Positions 1 to 6,632 are shown, counted from the stretch's first letter. The stretch: DNA of 7,305 nucleotides from an uncultured Oscillospiraceae bacterium (GCA_934589325.1 CAKTNU010000089.1:1-7305), one strand, 5' to 3'. Made by a program: numbers and translations. Notes: generated by a model not told the origin, from the letters alone.

Positions 1-620
1 GCGGGGATCCGCGCAGCAACTCCAAGCTTGCGACTGTTATCGCAAAGGCTAAGGCTGCCAATATGCCCAACGATAACATCAAGCGCACCATTGACAAGGC
101 TCTCGGTGCGGGCAATACAGAGAACTATGAGAAGATAGTTTATGAAGGCTATGGCCCCTGCGGTGTTGCCGTTATCGTCGAGACTATGACTGATAACCGT
201 AATCGTACCGCGGGTGAGATACGCCACTACTTCGATAAGTACGGCGGAAACATGGGCGCTGCAAACTGCGTTTCCTGGTCTTTCGATAAGAAGGGCGTTA
301 TTGTTATCGATAACGAGGATGAGGAGCTCGACGAGGATACCGTCATGATGGATGCTCTCGAGGCCGGCGCTGCCGATTTTGAGGCGGATGACGATGTTAT
401 GACCGTATATACTGGCGTTGACGATGTCGCGGCTGTTGCCGATGCGCTGACCGCAGCAGGCTATAAGCTGCTGTCCGCTCAGGTCGAGATGCTGCCGCAG
501 AACGGCTACATCAAGCTTACCAATGAGGATGACATCAAGAATATGCAGAAAATGCTCGACATGTTCGAGGACAACGACGATGTCCAAAATGTTTGGCATA
601 ACTGGGAAGACGCCGAATAA
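1..620 (+). CDS. yebC: YebC/PmpR family protein (TACO1 family), 5' end outside window
   Basis: This is the C-terminal 205 residues or so of a YebC-family protein. The frame is open from base 3, so the gene begins before the window; family members are about 240 residues, so roughly 35-40 N-terminal residues are missing. Visible family signatures are GDPRSNSKL followed by IAKAKAANMPNDNI near the cut, then YEGYGPCGVAVIVE, TDNRNRTAGEIRH, and the acidic stretch with DALEAGAADFE. The C-terminus DVQNVWHNWED matches the usual VqnVyHN ending. The family was long annotated as DNA-binding transcriptional regulators (PmpR in Pseudomonas); more recent work on TACO1 and YebC points to a role in translation, notably of proline-rich stretches. 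I cannot tell which applies here. An internal ATG at 63 is not the true start, because conserved family sequence precedes it. The gene ends 30 bases before a hairpin terminator and converges on the DUF364 gene. Confidence 0.95.
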   Translation, partial: GDPRSNSKLATVIAKAKAANMPNDNIKRTIDKALGAGNTENYEKIVYEGYGPCGVAVIVETMTDNRNRTAGEIRHYFDKYGGNMGAANCVSWSFDKKGVIVIDNEDEELDEDTVMMDALEAGAADFEADDDVMTVYTGVDDVAAVADALTAAGYKLLSAQVEMLPQNGYIKLTNEDDIKNMQKMLDMFEDNDDVQNVWHNWEDAE

Positions 621-650
621 TGGCATGATCAGGTATTAAATACAGAAAAT

Positions 651-691
651 AAGAGCGTGGTATTGGCTGCTTCAGCCAATACCACGCTCTT
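651..691. terminator. Bidirectional intrinsic terminator between convergent genes
   Basis: A perfect 19-bp inverted repeat has arms at 651-669 (AAGAGCGTGGTATTGGCTG) and 673-691, with a 3-base spacer CTT. It lies 30 bases after the yebC stop and about 31 bases after the stop of the minus-strand DUF364 gene, almost midway. The minus-strand RNA leaves the stem into CTTATTTTCTGTATTT, a reasonable U-rich tail; the plus-strand RNA leaves into CTTCGCATTTAT, which is weaker. I read it as a shared rho-independent terminator, probably more efficient for the minus-strand unit. The region 621-722 contains nothing else I can recognise. Confidence 0.9.
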
Positions 692-722
692 CGCATTTAT
701 GACACAGCGTATATGCGTGACA

Positions 723-1457
723 TTATTTCACGAGCAAAAATGTTTTTCCGTGTGCATACGGCGAACCCGGAGCGTTTGCAGCACAGCGCTCACGCATGCC
801 TGCACGGTCGGTTATCACGAGCCCGGATAGACGGTCGATGCCAAAATCGAGCAGGGCTGGGCACATCGGAACGCTTGGCCCGACGAGTATCGTGTACGCG
901 TCGCGGCACAGATCAAGCAGGTGCGGCAGAGTTTTGTTTATTATTGAACTGCCGGTTATTAGAACAATATCGCATTGCGGAAGAAGAAAATCACATGCCG
1001 GATCAGGATAGTCGCCCTCACGCGGCTCGCGCTCGAGAATAAAAATGTCTTTTGCATCACGGCGCATCTCTTCGGTCCCGTGCATGTGCCCGACAATGCC
1101 GACTGTTCTGCCGCGAAAATCAATGCCGCGGGTGCAGTAATTTTCAAAAGGTTCAGCACAGTGCAGAGCGGACATGCGCTCAGGAGTGTTGTAAAATGCG
1201 TTTGCCGCAGCCAAGGCAAGGCTTGCCTCTTCAAAGTTCCAGCTTTTGACCGCCGCCGCTGCTTCTGATACGGTAAGCCCAATAAGACTGTCCTGCAGTA
1301 TAGCCGGGCGGCTCGCGCCTGAAGTAAACATTGCTGCACCGCTGTGAGCTTCAGTTTCAGCCAGAGCCCAGACGCGCCCGGGGACTGCGCCGTTTATATG
1401 CTCATCGCCGGTCACACCGCTGCAAATGCAGTCGTAAAGAGCAAAAAAGTCAGACAT
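723..1457 (-). CDS. DUF4213/DUF364 (Rossmann-like, putative heavy-metal chelation) protein
   Basis: A 244-residue soluble protein with the two-part architecture of the DUF364 group. The N-terminal half is DUF4213-like (enolase-N-like fold in solved relatives) with NAFYNTPER at about 86-94. The C-terminal half is Rossmann-like, with GRTVGIVGHM at 116-125, a LITGSSIINKTLPHLLD segment near 166-182, and GPSVPMCPALLDFGID near 193-208. These are the conserved blocks of the family as I know it. The proposed role in metal chelation comes from structural papers and has not been shown biochemically. Start: ATG at 1457 is preceded by GAGG (1467-1470), inside the 3' end of the upstream THEP1-like gene. 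The two genes overlap by 8 bases (ATGTCTGA), which suggests translational coupling. Length is normal for the family, with no sign of damage. Family call is firm; function is unknown. Confidence 0.85.
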   Translation of the reverse strand: MSDFFALYDCICSGVTGDEHINGAVPGRVWALAETEAHSGAAMFTSGASRPAILQDSLIGLTVSEAAAAVKSWNFEEASLALAAANAFYNTPERMSALHCAEPFENYCTRGIDFRGRTVGIVGHMHGTEEMRRDAKDIFILEREPREGDYPDPACDFLLPQCDIVLITGSSIINKTLPHLLDLCRDAYTILVGPSVPMCPALLDFGIDRLSGLVITDRAGMRERCAANAPGSPYAHGKTFLLVK

Positions 1458-2037
1458 TTGCGTATTCCTCGACCCACTTAGCGACTATGTTTTGAGCTAT
1501 CTTATCGTCACGACCGGAAGTCTTAAGGATGAGCGTATCGGGATCGCTCGAAAGCGCTTCAAACAGACGCGCAGTATAAGCAGGAAATTTGTCGCCGAGA
1601 CCGAAGCGGGACTTAAGCTCCTGCACGCTCTTGTCCGCCTTAAGCACGCCGATACACGGCTGTTCGCTCGACAGGAAGTCAGCCAAAGCCTCGCGGAACT
1701 GCGGAACAAGTATTTCATATCCGCCGAACTCGTCAATCACCGAGAACGGGTAAAACTCCGATTCCTGAAGGAGCTTCACCGCATCTATCCGGAAGACCTC
1801 GTTGTCGTGTGTCGGCGGGGTAACAGAATAGTCGAGAAAACGCTTCCCCTCATAACTGTCGGGGTCGAGCGCGGCAGCCGTTGGCAGAAGGTCAAAGCCG
1901 AGCAGGGAACCGTCTGCGGCAAGCCTGCGCTCGGTTATAAATCCGCCTGCGTATGCGAGCCTGTCACCGAGAGCGCGGCGTATCATGGTGGTCTTTCCGC
2001 ATCCGGATGGACCGGTGAGGAATATATGCTTTTTCAT
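1450..2037 (-). CDS. THEP1-like nucleoside-triphosphatase (P-loop NTPase)
   Basis: A 195-residue P-loop NTPase resembling THEP1 (Aquifex aeolicus NTPase, DUF265), which hydrolyses nucleoside triphosphates in vitro; its biological substrate is unknown. The Walker A motif GPSGCGKTT is at 9-17, directly after a short first strand (KKHIFLT). An AGGFITERR block at 30-38 matches the family's GFxTEExR segment. The Walker B segment FSVIDEFGGYE is at 98-108, where relatives usually read DEIGxME. Start choice: a TTG at 2052 would add MKGYD, but a strong Shine-Dalgarno GAAAGGA (2044-2050) lies inside that extension, six bases before ATG at 2037, so the ATG is preferred. The stop overlaps the DUF364 start by 8 bases. 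A promoter lies directly upstream, in the gap after the transglutaminase gene. A nucleotide kinase is a less likely alternative. Confidence 0.82.
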   Translation of the reverse strand: MKKHIFLTGPSGCGKTTMIRRALGDRLAYAGGFITERRLAADGSLLGFDLLPTAAALDPDSYEGKRFLDYSVTPPTHDNEVFRIDAVKLLQESEFYPFSVIDEFGGYEILVPQFREALADFLSSEQPCIGVLKADKSVQELKSRFGLGDKFPAYTARLFEALSSDPDTLILKTSGRDDKIAQNIVAKWVEEYANV

Positions 2038-2043
2038 ATCGTA

Positions 2044-2050
2044 TCCTTTC
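2044..2050 (-). promoter_or_regulatory. Ribosome binding site that decides the THEP1 start
   Basis: GAAAGGA on the minus strand sits six bases upstream of ATG at 2035-2037. Because it falls within the first codons of the longer TTG-initiated frame (from 2052), it argues for the ATG start. Confidence 0.8.
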
Positions 2051-2065
2051 AAAGTTGCTTAAAGT

Positions 2066-2100
2066 TATCACGCGGACAGTATATACCGTGCCGCGTGATA
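2066..2100. repeat. 10-bp perfect inverted repeat straddling the -10 box (candidate operator)
   Basis: TATCACGCGG (2066-2075) and CCGCGTGATA (2091-2100) are exact inverted copies separated by 15 bases. The 2091-2100 arm fills the promoter spacer next to the -35 box, the -10 box lies between the arms, and the 2066-2075 arm covers the expected transcription start. The inner 15 bases are themselves nearly palindromic. This placement suits a repressor site. The transcript made from this promoter would not contain both arms, so an RNA hairpin could form only in read-through RNA from upstream; no run of T follows it, so I do not call it a terminator. I do not recognise the binding protein. Confidence 0.6.
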
Positions 2101-2106
2101 TGTAAA
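2078..2106 (-). promoter_or_regulatory. Sigma70-type promoter for the THEP1-DUF364 unit
   Basis: On the minus strand, TTTACA (2101-2106, five of six matches to TTGACA) and TATACT (2078-2083, five of six matches to TATAAT) are separated by exactly 17 bases. Transcription would begin near 2071, leaving a leader of about 33 bases that carries the GAAAGGA ribosome binding site. The -35 box begins just after the stop codon of the transglutaminase gene (2113-2115). This predicts that the two downstream genes can be transcribed independently of the moxR operon. An inverted repeat overlaps the promoter. Identified by consensus matching only. Confidence 0.65.
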
Positions 2107-2112
2107 TACTAT

Positions 2113-4296
2113 TTACCTGAAGCCTAAAATGTATCGGATCAGGAAGCGGCGGAAAACATTCTGCCCGCTGCACAGCTTGTCGCGCATATCTATGAACAGC
2201 GCATAGGCTGCAAGCCGCTCCTCCCGCGTAATGCTATGCTGACTGAAGCGGACTTTTTCGGCTATGGACACGATCTCGCGTGGGATATCGGCACCGAAGC
2301 GTGAAAGAGTACGCGAGCAGTTATAGATGTACAGTACAGCCCGGCTGCTGTCACGCTGTGTGAAGCGGCGTTTTCTTTCCCGCAGAAGTACGAACTGCCA
2401 CAATATGATGCAGCCGATCGCCGCAATAACTATTACAGCGTGGGTCAATGCCTTTTTTGCACTATTTGACATTCCTGCGGTGTTCTCGCTTACATCGGAT
2501 GAGATTATCCCCACCGGGATGATATCCTGTGCAGCCGCTGCGCTGTCAGTTATGGTTGGAGTCACGGGCGTATCGGAATGGTCAGGTGCCGCATCCTCAC
2601 TGCTCTCAGGCTGCGCGGTCTCATGCGGAGTATTGCTTGAAACGGCGCTGCCCGTGACCTCTACCGGCAGCCAGCCGAGGCCGTCTGCATATACCTCGAC
2701 CCAAGCGTGCTCATCACTGCGGTATACATTGACATATTCTCCGGCCGTAGTGCTGAATGCGAAGCCGTCGACGACACGGGCCGGTATGCCGAGCGCCCGG
2801 TACATTACAGCCGCGGCCGTTGCGAAGTGTGTGCAGTACCCGCGCTTTGCCTCGCGCAGAAAATAGACTGCGTAGTCGTCACTGTCAAAACCCGTTACGC
2901 TCAAGTCATATTCAGCCGCACCCTGGACGAAGGCTGCAACGCGGTTTATGATGTCCGCATCGCCTGACGGGATGCCTGCATCGGCGGCAATATCGAGTAT
3001 TGCACTGCGCGTGGAGTCCGGCAGCTCGGTGTAATATTCATGCACATATGTGCGGTAGTCAGCCTCTGCCTGCGCATATTCGTCGGGGATACTCAAAGCA
3101 TATGTATTACCGGAATAGCTTATATATTCGGCGGTGTATGAGGCCTCGCCGCCGGACTGAACAAATACATCGTTCCCAGAATCCTGAAGTGAATAGTAGG
3201 GGAGAGGCAGTACAGTTTTCCCGGTGGCCAGCAATTCGATATCAGTGCTGTAAACCGCCGAACCGGGCGAACTTCTCAGCGCGTGAGCCGAAAAAACAAG
3301 CGGATCACCGCTGGGGTACTGCTTGGCGGTGCTCCAGCCGCTGCCGAGATAGTTCCCGTATGAGAAGCAGCGCAGATACATATATCCGCTTTGCTCCGCA
3401 CGGACACGCAGCATAAGCTGTGTGCGGTCGAAATCAGGATAGCCCTCTGAGAGATCGAGCGTCCCGTCCCCCATGCTCCAGCCGGCAGATATGGACATAT
3501 CATTGAAAATACCATCCGACGGAGCATCCGATGGCTGCGTTGTGTCCGGAGTGTCGCTGCTGAATCGGCCGGTGAATATCTTCGTGATGCGCTGTCCAAG
3601 CGCATCCAGCTGCTGTGCCATATCTATATCCTCGTCGCTCAAGTCATACTCGTCCGGCGGACTGAACGACAGCAGCAGACATAGCAGCAGGAGGACAGGG
3701 ACAGCCAGAATGAATGTCGTCCGTCCGCCGCAGGAGCTGTCGGAATATGTACCTCCTGAAACAAGCAGCAGCGCCCAGAACAGAAGAAATCCCACCATGA
3801 GATATACCGGAGGGAAACCGTTGACGCAGATGCACACGGCGAACAGTGTGCCGGAGATAAGCAAGCCGGAAAATATGCGGCCGTTTTCGGCGCTCAGCAC
3901 TGACGCCATCAGGATGCAGATGACAAAGTAGATGATCAGCAGTGTAAGCGTATGATCGTCAGTAAGGTTTGAAAAGGCGTATACCTCGGCAGAGTAATAG
4001 AAATGGTCGAGATACTGCCCGCTCACCTTGTCAGCCAGATCCGAAAGCTGAGTAATAAGCGCAGTGCGCTCGTGCCGGCAGACAAAAAACATCACTGCCG
4101 AGCAGAGCAGAACGCCTGGGATGCGCATGTGACGTATGTTGAAGCACACCCATACGAAGATACATATGACTGCCGCCCAGAAATAAAAGCTCCGTGAGTG
4201 CGTCAGCCTGAAGCTGGCTGCAATAAGGTCTGTCAGAATAAAGCTGCTCAGTGCAAGAAGCAGCAAGAATGCGGCGCGGTTGAGGAGCTTCTTCAT
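2113..4296 (-). CDS. TgpA-type membrane transglutaminase-like protein
   Basis: A 727-residue integral membrane protein. The N-terminal region (about 5-211) has six or seven hydrophobic segments, roughly at 8-28, 36-52, 60-73, 116-134, 140-158, 163-180 and 194-211. A long extracytoplasmic part follows, then one membrane helix at about 618-637 and a basic cytoplasmic tail (638-727) resembling the DUF4129 tail of TgpA-like proteins. The transglutaminase core is clear: Cys488 in KRGYCTHFA, His530 in SDEHAWVEVY, and the third acidic position Glu546 in LGWLPVEVT. The region between core and last helix (about 549-617) is rich in Ser, Thr, Pro, Asp and Glu and looks like an extended linker; another such linker is at about 244-262. 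The ATG overlaps the DUF58 stop by four bases (ATGA) and follows a GAGGGGG-like ribosome binding site. The family is known for papain-like cysteine-dependent transglutaminase or peptidase chemistry at the cell surface; the substrate here is unknown. Confidence 0.9.
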   Translation of the reverse strand: MKKLLNRAAFLLLLALSSFILTDLIAASFRLTHSRSFYFWAAVICIFVWVCFNIRHMRIPGVLLCSAVMFFVCRHERTALITQLSDLADKVSGQYLDHFYYSAEVYAFSNLTDDHTLTLLIIYFVICILMASVLSAENGRIFSGLLISGTLFAVCICVNGFPPVYLMVGFLLFWALLLVSGGTYSDSSCGGRTTFILAVPVLLLLCLLLSFSPPDEYDLSDEDIDMAQQLDALGQRITKIFTGRFSSDTPDTTQPSDAPSDGIFNDMSISAGWSMGDGTLDLSEGYPDFDRTQLMLRVRAEQSGYMYLRCFSYGNYLGSGWSTAKQYPSGDPLVFSAHALRSSPGSAVYSTDIELLATGKTVLPLPYYSLQDSGNDVFVQSGGEASYTAEYISYSGNTYALSIPDEYAQAEADYRTYVHEYYTELPDSTRSAILDIAADAGIPSGDADIINRVAAFVQGAAEYDLSVTGFDSDDYAVYFLREAKRGYCTHFATAAAVMYRALGIPARVVDGFAFSTTAGEYVNVYRSDEHAWVEVYADGLGWLPVEVTGSAVSSNTPHETAQPESSEDAAPDHSDTPVTPTITDSAAAAQDIIPVGIISSDVSENTAGMSNSAKKALTHAVIVIAAIGCIILWQFVLLRERKRRFTQRDSSRAVLYIYNCSRTLSRFGADIPREIVSIAEKVRFSQHSITREERLAAYALFIDMRDKLCSGQNVFRRFLIRYILGFR

Positions 4297-5231
4297 TTTA
4301 CGCTCACCCCCTCGTCGGAGACGATAAAGCAGCAGCGCGAATTTGTGCGGTCTATGCTGCCTGCAGTGCCTCTGGGAGAGGACAGAAGCTCCATAAATGC
4401 CTGCTCGGATTCCTGCGAGTTGCCGACAATTGATGTGCCGGAGGAGCCGACTAGCTCGTGCTCCTGCTCAAGCTCGCACAGACTCAGTGAAATTGACCGC
4501 GCATTGCCCAGTGCGCGGCGGCTACGGCCGGAAATGACGACATATATTTTGGAATCGGTACTGACAAGCGGTTCGCGTACTATAGTTTTGTCGGTCTTGG
4601 AGCTCAGCTTCCAGTGAATACTGTTGACCATATCGCCCGGACGGTATTCGCGCAGCTCATGCTCCTCGGAGTATCCGCCGCTGGGCTTAGGTTTAAGCAC
4701 AGTGCGTGATTCGAGCTCTGCAGAAATATCACGCAGGCCGTCGGGCACGATGACCGGCGGCATAACGATGCAGCTTACCTGCGCAGGCGCAGGACGGCGT
4801 ATAGATATGAGGCGCAGCACGTCACAACACCGGACGCCGGATATCTCACATTTAAGACGCCCACATTCGGCAGAGGACAGCGGAATGTAGAGCGTACCGC
4901 CGGATAAATTATCCCAGTGAAAGCGCTGCTCGATACATTCGCCGGTGTAGATATTTGTAACCTGCAGCAGCAGACTAAGTCTGCCGAGCGGTATCACGCC
5001 GGTGTGCACCGCGACACAGAGACGCAGCTCGGAGCCGCACACTGCAGTCCGGGGCACGCTTATTTCTACCTTAGCTCTCAGCATTCCCGGCAGGGATACA
5101 AGCAGCAGAAATAGCGGCACGAAAATAACGGCGGAGAAGAAAAACGCTCCGAACCAGCCGAGATAGCCCAGCTTGAATATAAATGCTCCGGCGATGGCCA
5201 GAATGTAAAAAATAAAGTAAGCAGTCGGCAT
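4293..5231 (-). CDS. DUF58 domain-containing membrane protein
   Basis: A 312-residue protein with two closely spaced N-terminal membrane helices (about 4-20 and 24-46) and a DUF58 signature at about 190-220: ELREYRPGD, then IHWKLSSKT and IVREP. This ELReYrpGD...IHWk pattern defines the family. DUF58 genes nearly always accompany moxR, and the protein is thought to be a partner or target of the MoxR ATPase; some relatives carry a von Willebrand A-like fold. Here the stretch after the signature (IYVVISGRSRRALGNA, 229-244) sits where a DxSxS metal site would be expected and lacks the aspartate. At 312 residues it is shorter than many relatives. The start ATG is three bases after the moxR stop (TAA, GCC, ATG) with no strong ribosome binding site, which implies coupling to moxR translation. 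The stop overlaps the transglutaminase start by four bases. Confidence 0.88.
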   Translation of the reverse strand: MPTAYFIFYILAIAGAFIFKLGYLGWFGAFFFSAVIFVPLFLLLVSLPGMLRAKVEISVPRTAVCGSELRLCVAVHTGVIPLGRLSLLLQVTNIYTGECIEQRFHWDNLSGGTLYIPLSSAECGRLKCEISGVRCCDVLRLISIRRPAPAQVSCIVMPPVIVPDGLRDISAELESRTVLKPKPSGGYSEEHELREYRPGDMVNSIHWKLSSKTDKTIVREPLVSTDSKIYVVISGRSRRALGNARSISLSLCELEQEHELVGSSGTSIVGNSQESEQAFMELLSSPRGTAGSIDRTNSRCCFIVSDEGVSVK

Positions 5232-5234
5232 GGC

Positions 5235-6173
5235 TTATATATTCGGTGCTTTGACGCTGTTCATTATGCCGCGGACTATATCGGCATGCCCGCGGGAATC
5301 GGCGGCGTCGCTCCAGAGAAGCCGGTGCTCGATGCAGTCTCGGAACACGAAGCGCACGTCACGCGGCAGAACATAATCCCGTCCCTGTATCCACGCAGTG
5401 GCCTTTGACAGCGAGGTAAGCGCCAGCGACGCACGGGGGCTGGCGCCCTGAAGTATGCGCGAATCGTTTCTTGTGGCACCGCAGAGCTGAACTATGTAGT
5501 CGACCAGCTCATCCTTGACAAACACTCTGTCGACTTCCTGACGTATCTGCATCAGTTCGTCCTTGCTTACGACCTGCTGTACTGCGTCAAGATTGATGTT
5601 TTTCTGCTTACGGCGTATCATTTCGGCCTCGTCCTTGGGACTCGGATAGCCTATCGAGAGTCGGAGCATGAATCTGTCCATCTGCGAGTCAGGCAGCATT
5701 TGAGTGCCCTTTGCGCCGGTCGGATTCTGTGTTGCGATGACTATAAACGGCTGCGGAACAGGGTATGTGCTGTTATCAACTGTGACTGCGCCTTCTTCCA
5801 TCGCCTGCAGGAGCGCGGACTGTGTACGGCTCGTTGCGCGGTTCAGCTCGTCCGCGAGGAACAGATTGCATAGTACGGCACCTCGCTGATAGCGCATCGT
5901 TCCTGTATTCTTGTCATATATGGAGAAGCCGGTGACGTCAGAAGGCAGTACGTCCGGCGTGAATTGCACACGGTTGTATTCAAGTCCGAGCGCCTTGGAG
6001 AAGGCAAGAGCCATCGTAGTTTTGCCGACACCGGGTATGTCCTCCATCAGAATATGTCCGCCCGCAACGATGCCGAGCAGGACTTTTATCATGACCTCGT
6101 CCTTGCCGACGATGACACGGCTGACCTCACGCAGTATATGCTTTGCCTTGCCGATGGAATCTATAGTATCCAT
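5235..6173 (-). CDS. MoxR family AAA+ ATPase
   Basis: A 312-residue AAA+ ATPase of the MoxR group, cytoplasmic, thought to act as a chaperone-like remodeller for partner proteins. Motifs in order: IVGKDEV near the N-terminus, HILMEDIPGVGKTT with Walker A at 48-53, the conserved VQFTPDVLPSDVTG block, Walker B in LFLADELNRA (about 104-113), the SALLQAMEE block, sensor 1 in IATQNP (146-151), an MDRFMLR arginine-finger region (about 165-171), and sensor 2 in GASPRAS (about 243-249). All catalytic motifs are intact. Start: an upstream in-frame ATG at 6191 would add six residues (MLGGYF), but a strong GGGAGGG lies between it and the ATG at 6173, six bases before the latter, so 6173 is preferred. 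It is the first gene of a tight operon with DUF58 (3-base gap) and the transglutaminase, and has its own promoter. Confidence 0.93.
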   Translation of the reverse strand: MDTIDSIGKAKHILREVSRVIVGKDEVMIKVLLGIVAGGHILMEDIPGVGKTTMALAFSKALGLEYNRVQFTPDVLPSDVTGFSIYDKNTGTMRYQRGAVLCNLFLADELNRATSRTQSALLQAMEEGAVTVDNSTYPVPQPFIVIATQNPTGAKGTQMLPDSQMDRFMLRLSIGYPSPKDEAEMIRRKQKNINLDAVQQVVSKDELMQIRQEVDRVFVKDELVDYIVQLCGATRNDSRILQGASPRASLALTSLSKATAWIQGRDYVLPRDVRFVFRDCIEHRLLWSDAADSRGHADIVRGIMNSVKAPNI

Positions 6174-6179
6174 AAAATA

Positions 6180-6186
6180 CCCTCCC
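6180..6186 (-). promoter_or_regulatory. Strong ribosome binding site of moxR
   Basis: GGGAGGG on the minus strand, six bases upstream of ATG 6171-6173. It decides between the two possible moxR starts. Most of it (6181-6186) also forms the end of one arm of a larger inverted repeat (6181-6233). Confidence 0.85.
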
Positions 6187-6233
6187 AGCATGTAATGTCA
6201 TTGTTTTGTAACATTATACCATGCTTTGGGAGG
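6181..6233. repeat. Imperfect 18-bp inverted repeat linking the moxR promoter and ribosome binding site
   Basis: Plus-strand arms: CCTCCCA (6181-6187), GCATG (6188-6192), TAATGT (6193-6198), then a 12-base spacer, then ACATTA (6211-6216), three unpaired bases, CATGC (6220-6224), two unpaired bases, TGGGAGG (6227-6233). This gives 18 pairs with two bulges. In the minus-strand direction the first arm includes the -10 box and part of the promoter spacer, and the second arm includes the moxR ribosome binding site. RNA started at the moxR promoter would lack the first arm; RNA reading through from spoVAE would contain both arms and could mask the ribosome binding site. Confidence 0.6.
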
Positions 6234-6241
6234 TGCTTCAA
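6213..6241 (-). promoter_or_regulatory. Sigma70-type promoter of the moxR-DUF58-transglutaminase operon
   Basis: On the minus strand a perfect TATAAT (6213-6218) is preceded, at exactly 17 bases, by TTGAAG (6236-6241, four of six matches to TTGACA). Transcription would start near 6206, giving a leader of about 33 bases before ATG 6173 that includes the GGGAGGG ribosome binding site. It lies in the 90-base gap between spoVAE and moxR, so the moxR operon need not depend on the spoVA promoter. Identified by consensus matching only. Confidence 0.7.
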
Positions 6242-6263
6242 GCAATATTATGATTTTTAAGAA

Positions 6264-6632
6264 TTATTTACTTTTATCGCGGGATTTAAAGATCACTGCC
6301 GCAAGAAAGCCAAAAAATACTGCGGCACATATTCCAGCGGCGGATGCAGTAAAGCCGCCGGTAAATGCGCCTATGACACCGCTCTCGGCCACGGCCTTTT
6401 TTACGCCCTGCGCCAGAGTGTTTCCAAAGCCCGTAAGCGGCACTGTGGCTCCCGCTCCGGCCCAATCGACAAGAGGCTGATACAGCCCGAGTGCACCGAG
6501 AACGACACCGGCAGCAACATAGCAGGTGAGTATGCGAGCGGGGGTCAGCTTAGTGCGGTCGATGAGTATCTGACCGATAACGCACAGAATACCGCCCACC
6601 ACAAAGGCTTTTACATACATTGAAATTTCCAT
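6264..6632 (-). CDS. spoVAE: Stage V sporulation protein AE (SpoVAE)
   Basis: A 122-residue, very hydrophobic protein with about three or four membrane segments and the familiar SpoVAE pattern: YVKAFVVGGILCVIGQILID, then a KLTPARIL segment, GLYQPLVDWAGAGATVPLTG, and GFGNTLAQGVKKA. SpoVA proteins form the forespore membrane machinery that takes up Ca-dipicolinic acid during sporulation and releases it on germination. Start: ATG at 6632 is preceded by AAAGGAG (6639-6645) at six bases. The open frame extends upstream to 6767, but that part overlaps spoVAD, is basic and cysteine-rich rather than hydrophobic, and is not expected in the family. It follows spoVAD after 20 bases. No strong terminator follows; the next 90 bases hold the moxR promoter. 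Expression is expected in the forespore from a promoter outside the window. Confidence 0.92.
   Translation of the reverse strand: MEISMYVKAFVVGGILCVIGQILIDRTKLTPARILTCYVAAGVVLGALGLYQPLVDWAGAGATVPLTGFGNTLAQGVKKAVAESGVIGAFTGGFTASAAGICAAVFFGFLAAVIFKSRDKSK

Noticed and set aside
63..620. A complete shorter yebC gene starting at ATG 63
   Set aside because: Conserved family sequence (GDPRSNSKL...IAKAKAAN) is encoded in the same frame upstream to base 3, so the gene is cut by the window edge.
2038..2052. TTG start adding five residues to the THEP1-like protein
   Set aside because: The ribosome binding site GAAAGGA lies inside the extension and is ideally spaced for the ATG at 2037.
2066..2100. The inverted repeat after the transglutaminase gene as a rho-independent terminator
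   Set aside because: No run of T follows it in the direction of transcription, and it coincides with a well-formed promoter, so an operator is the better reading.
1492..2127. A 211-codon plus-strand open frame opposite the THEP1-like gene
   Set aside because: Its translation has no recognisable domain and is the antisense of a well-conserved P-loop NTPase gene.
2327..2866. A 179-codon plus-strand open frame, and other antisense frames within the transglutaminase gene
   Set aside because: They mirror a gene with clear membrane segments and an intact catalytic core; the translations are low-complexity Ser/Ala/Arg-rich sequence with no family resemblance.
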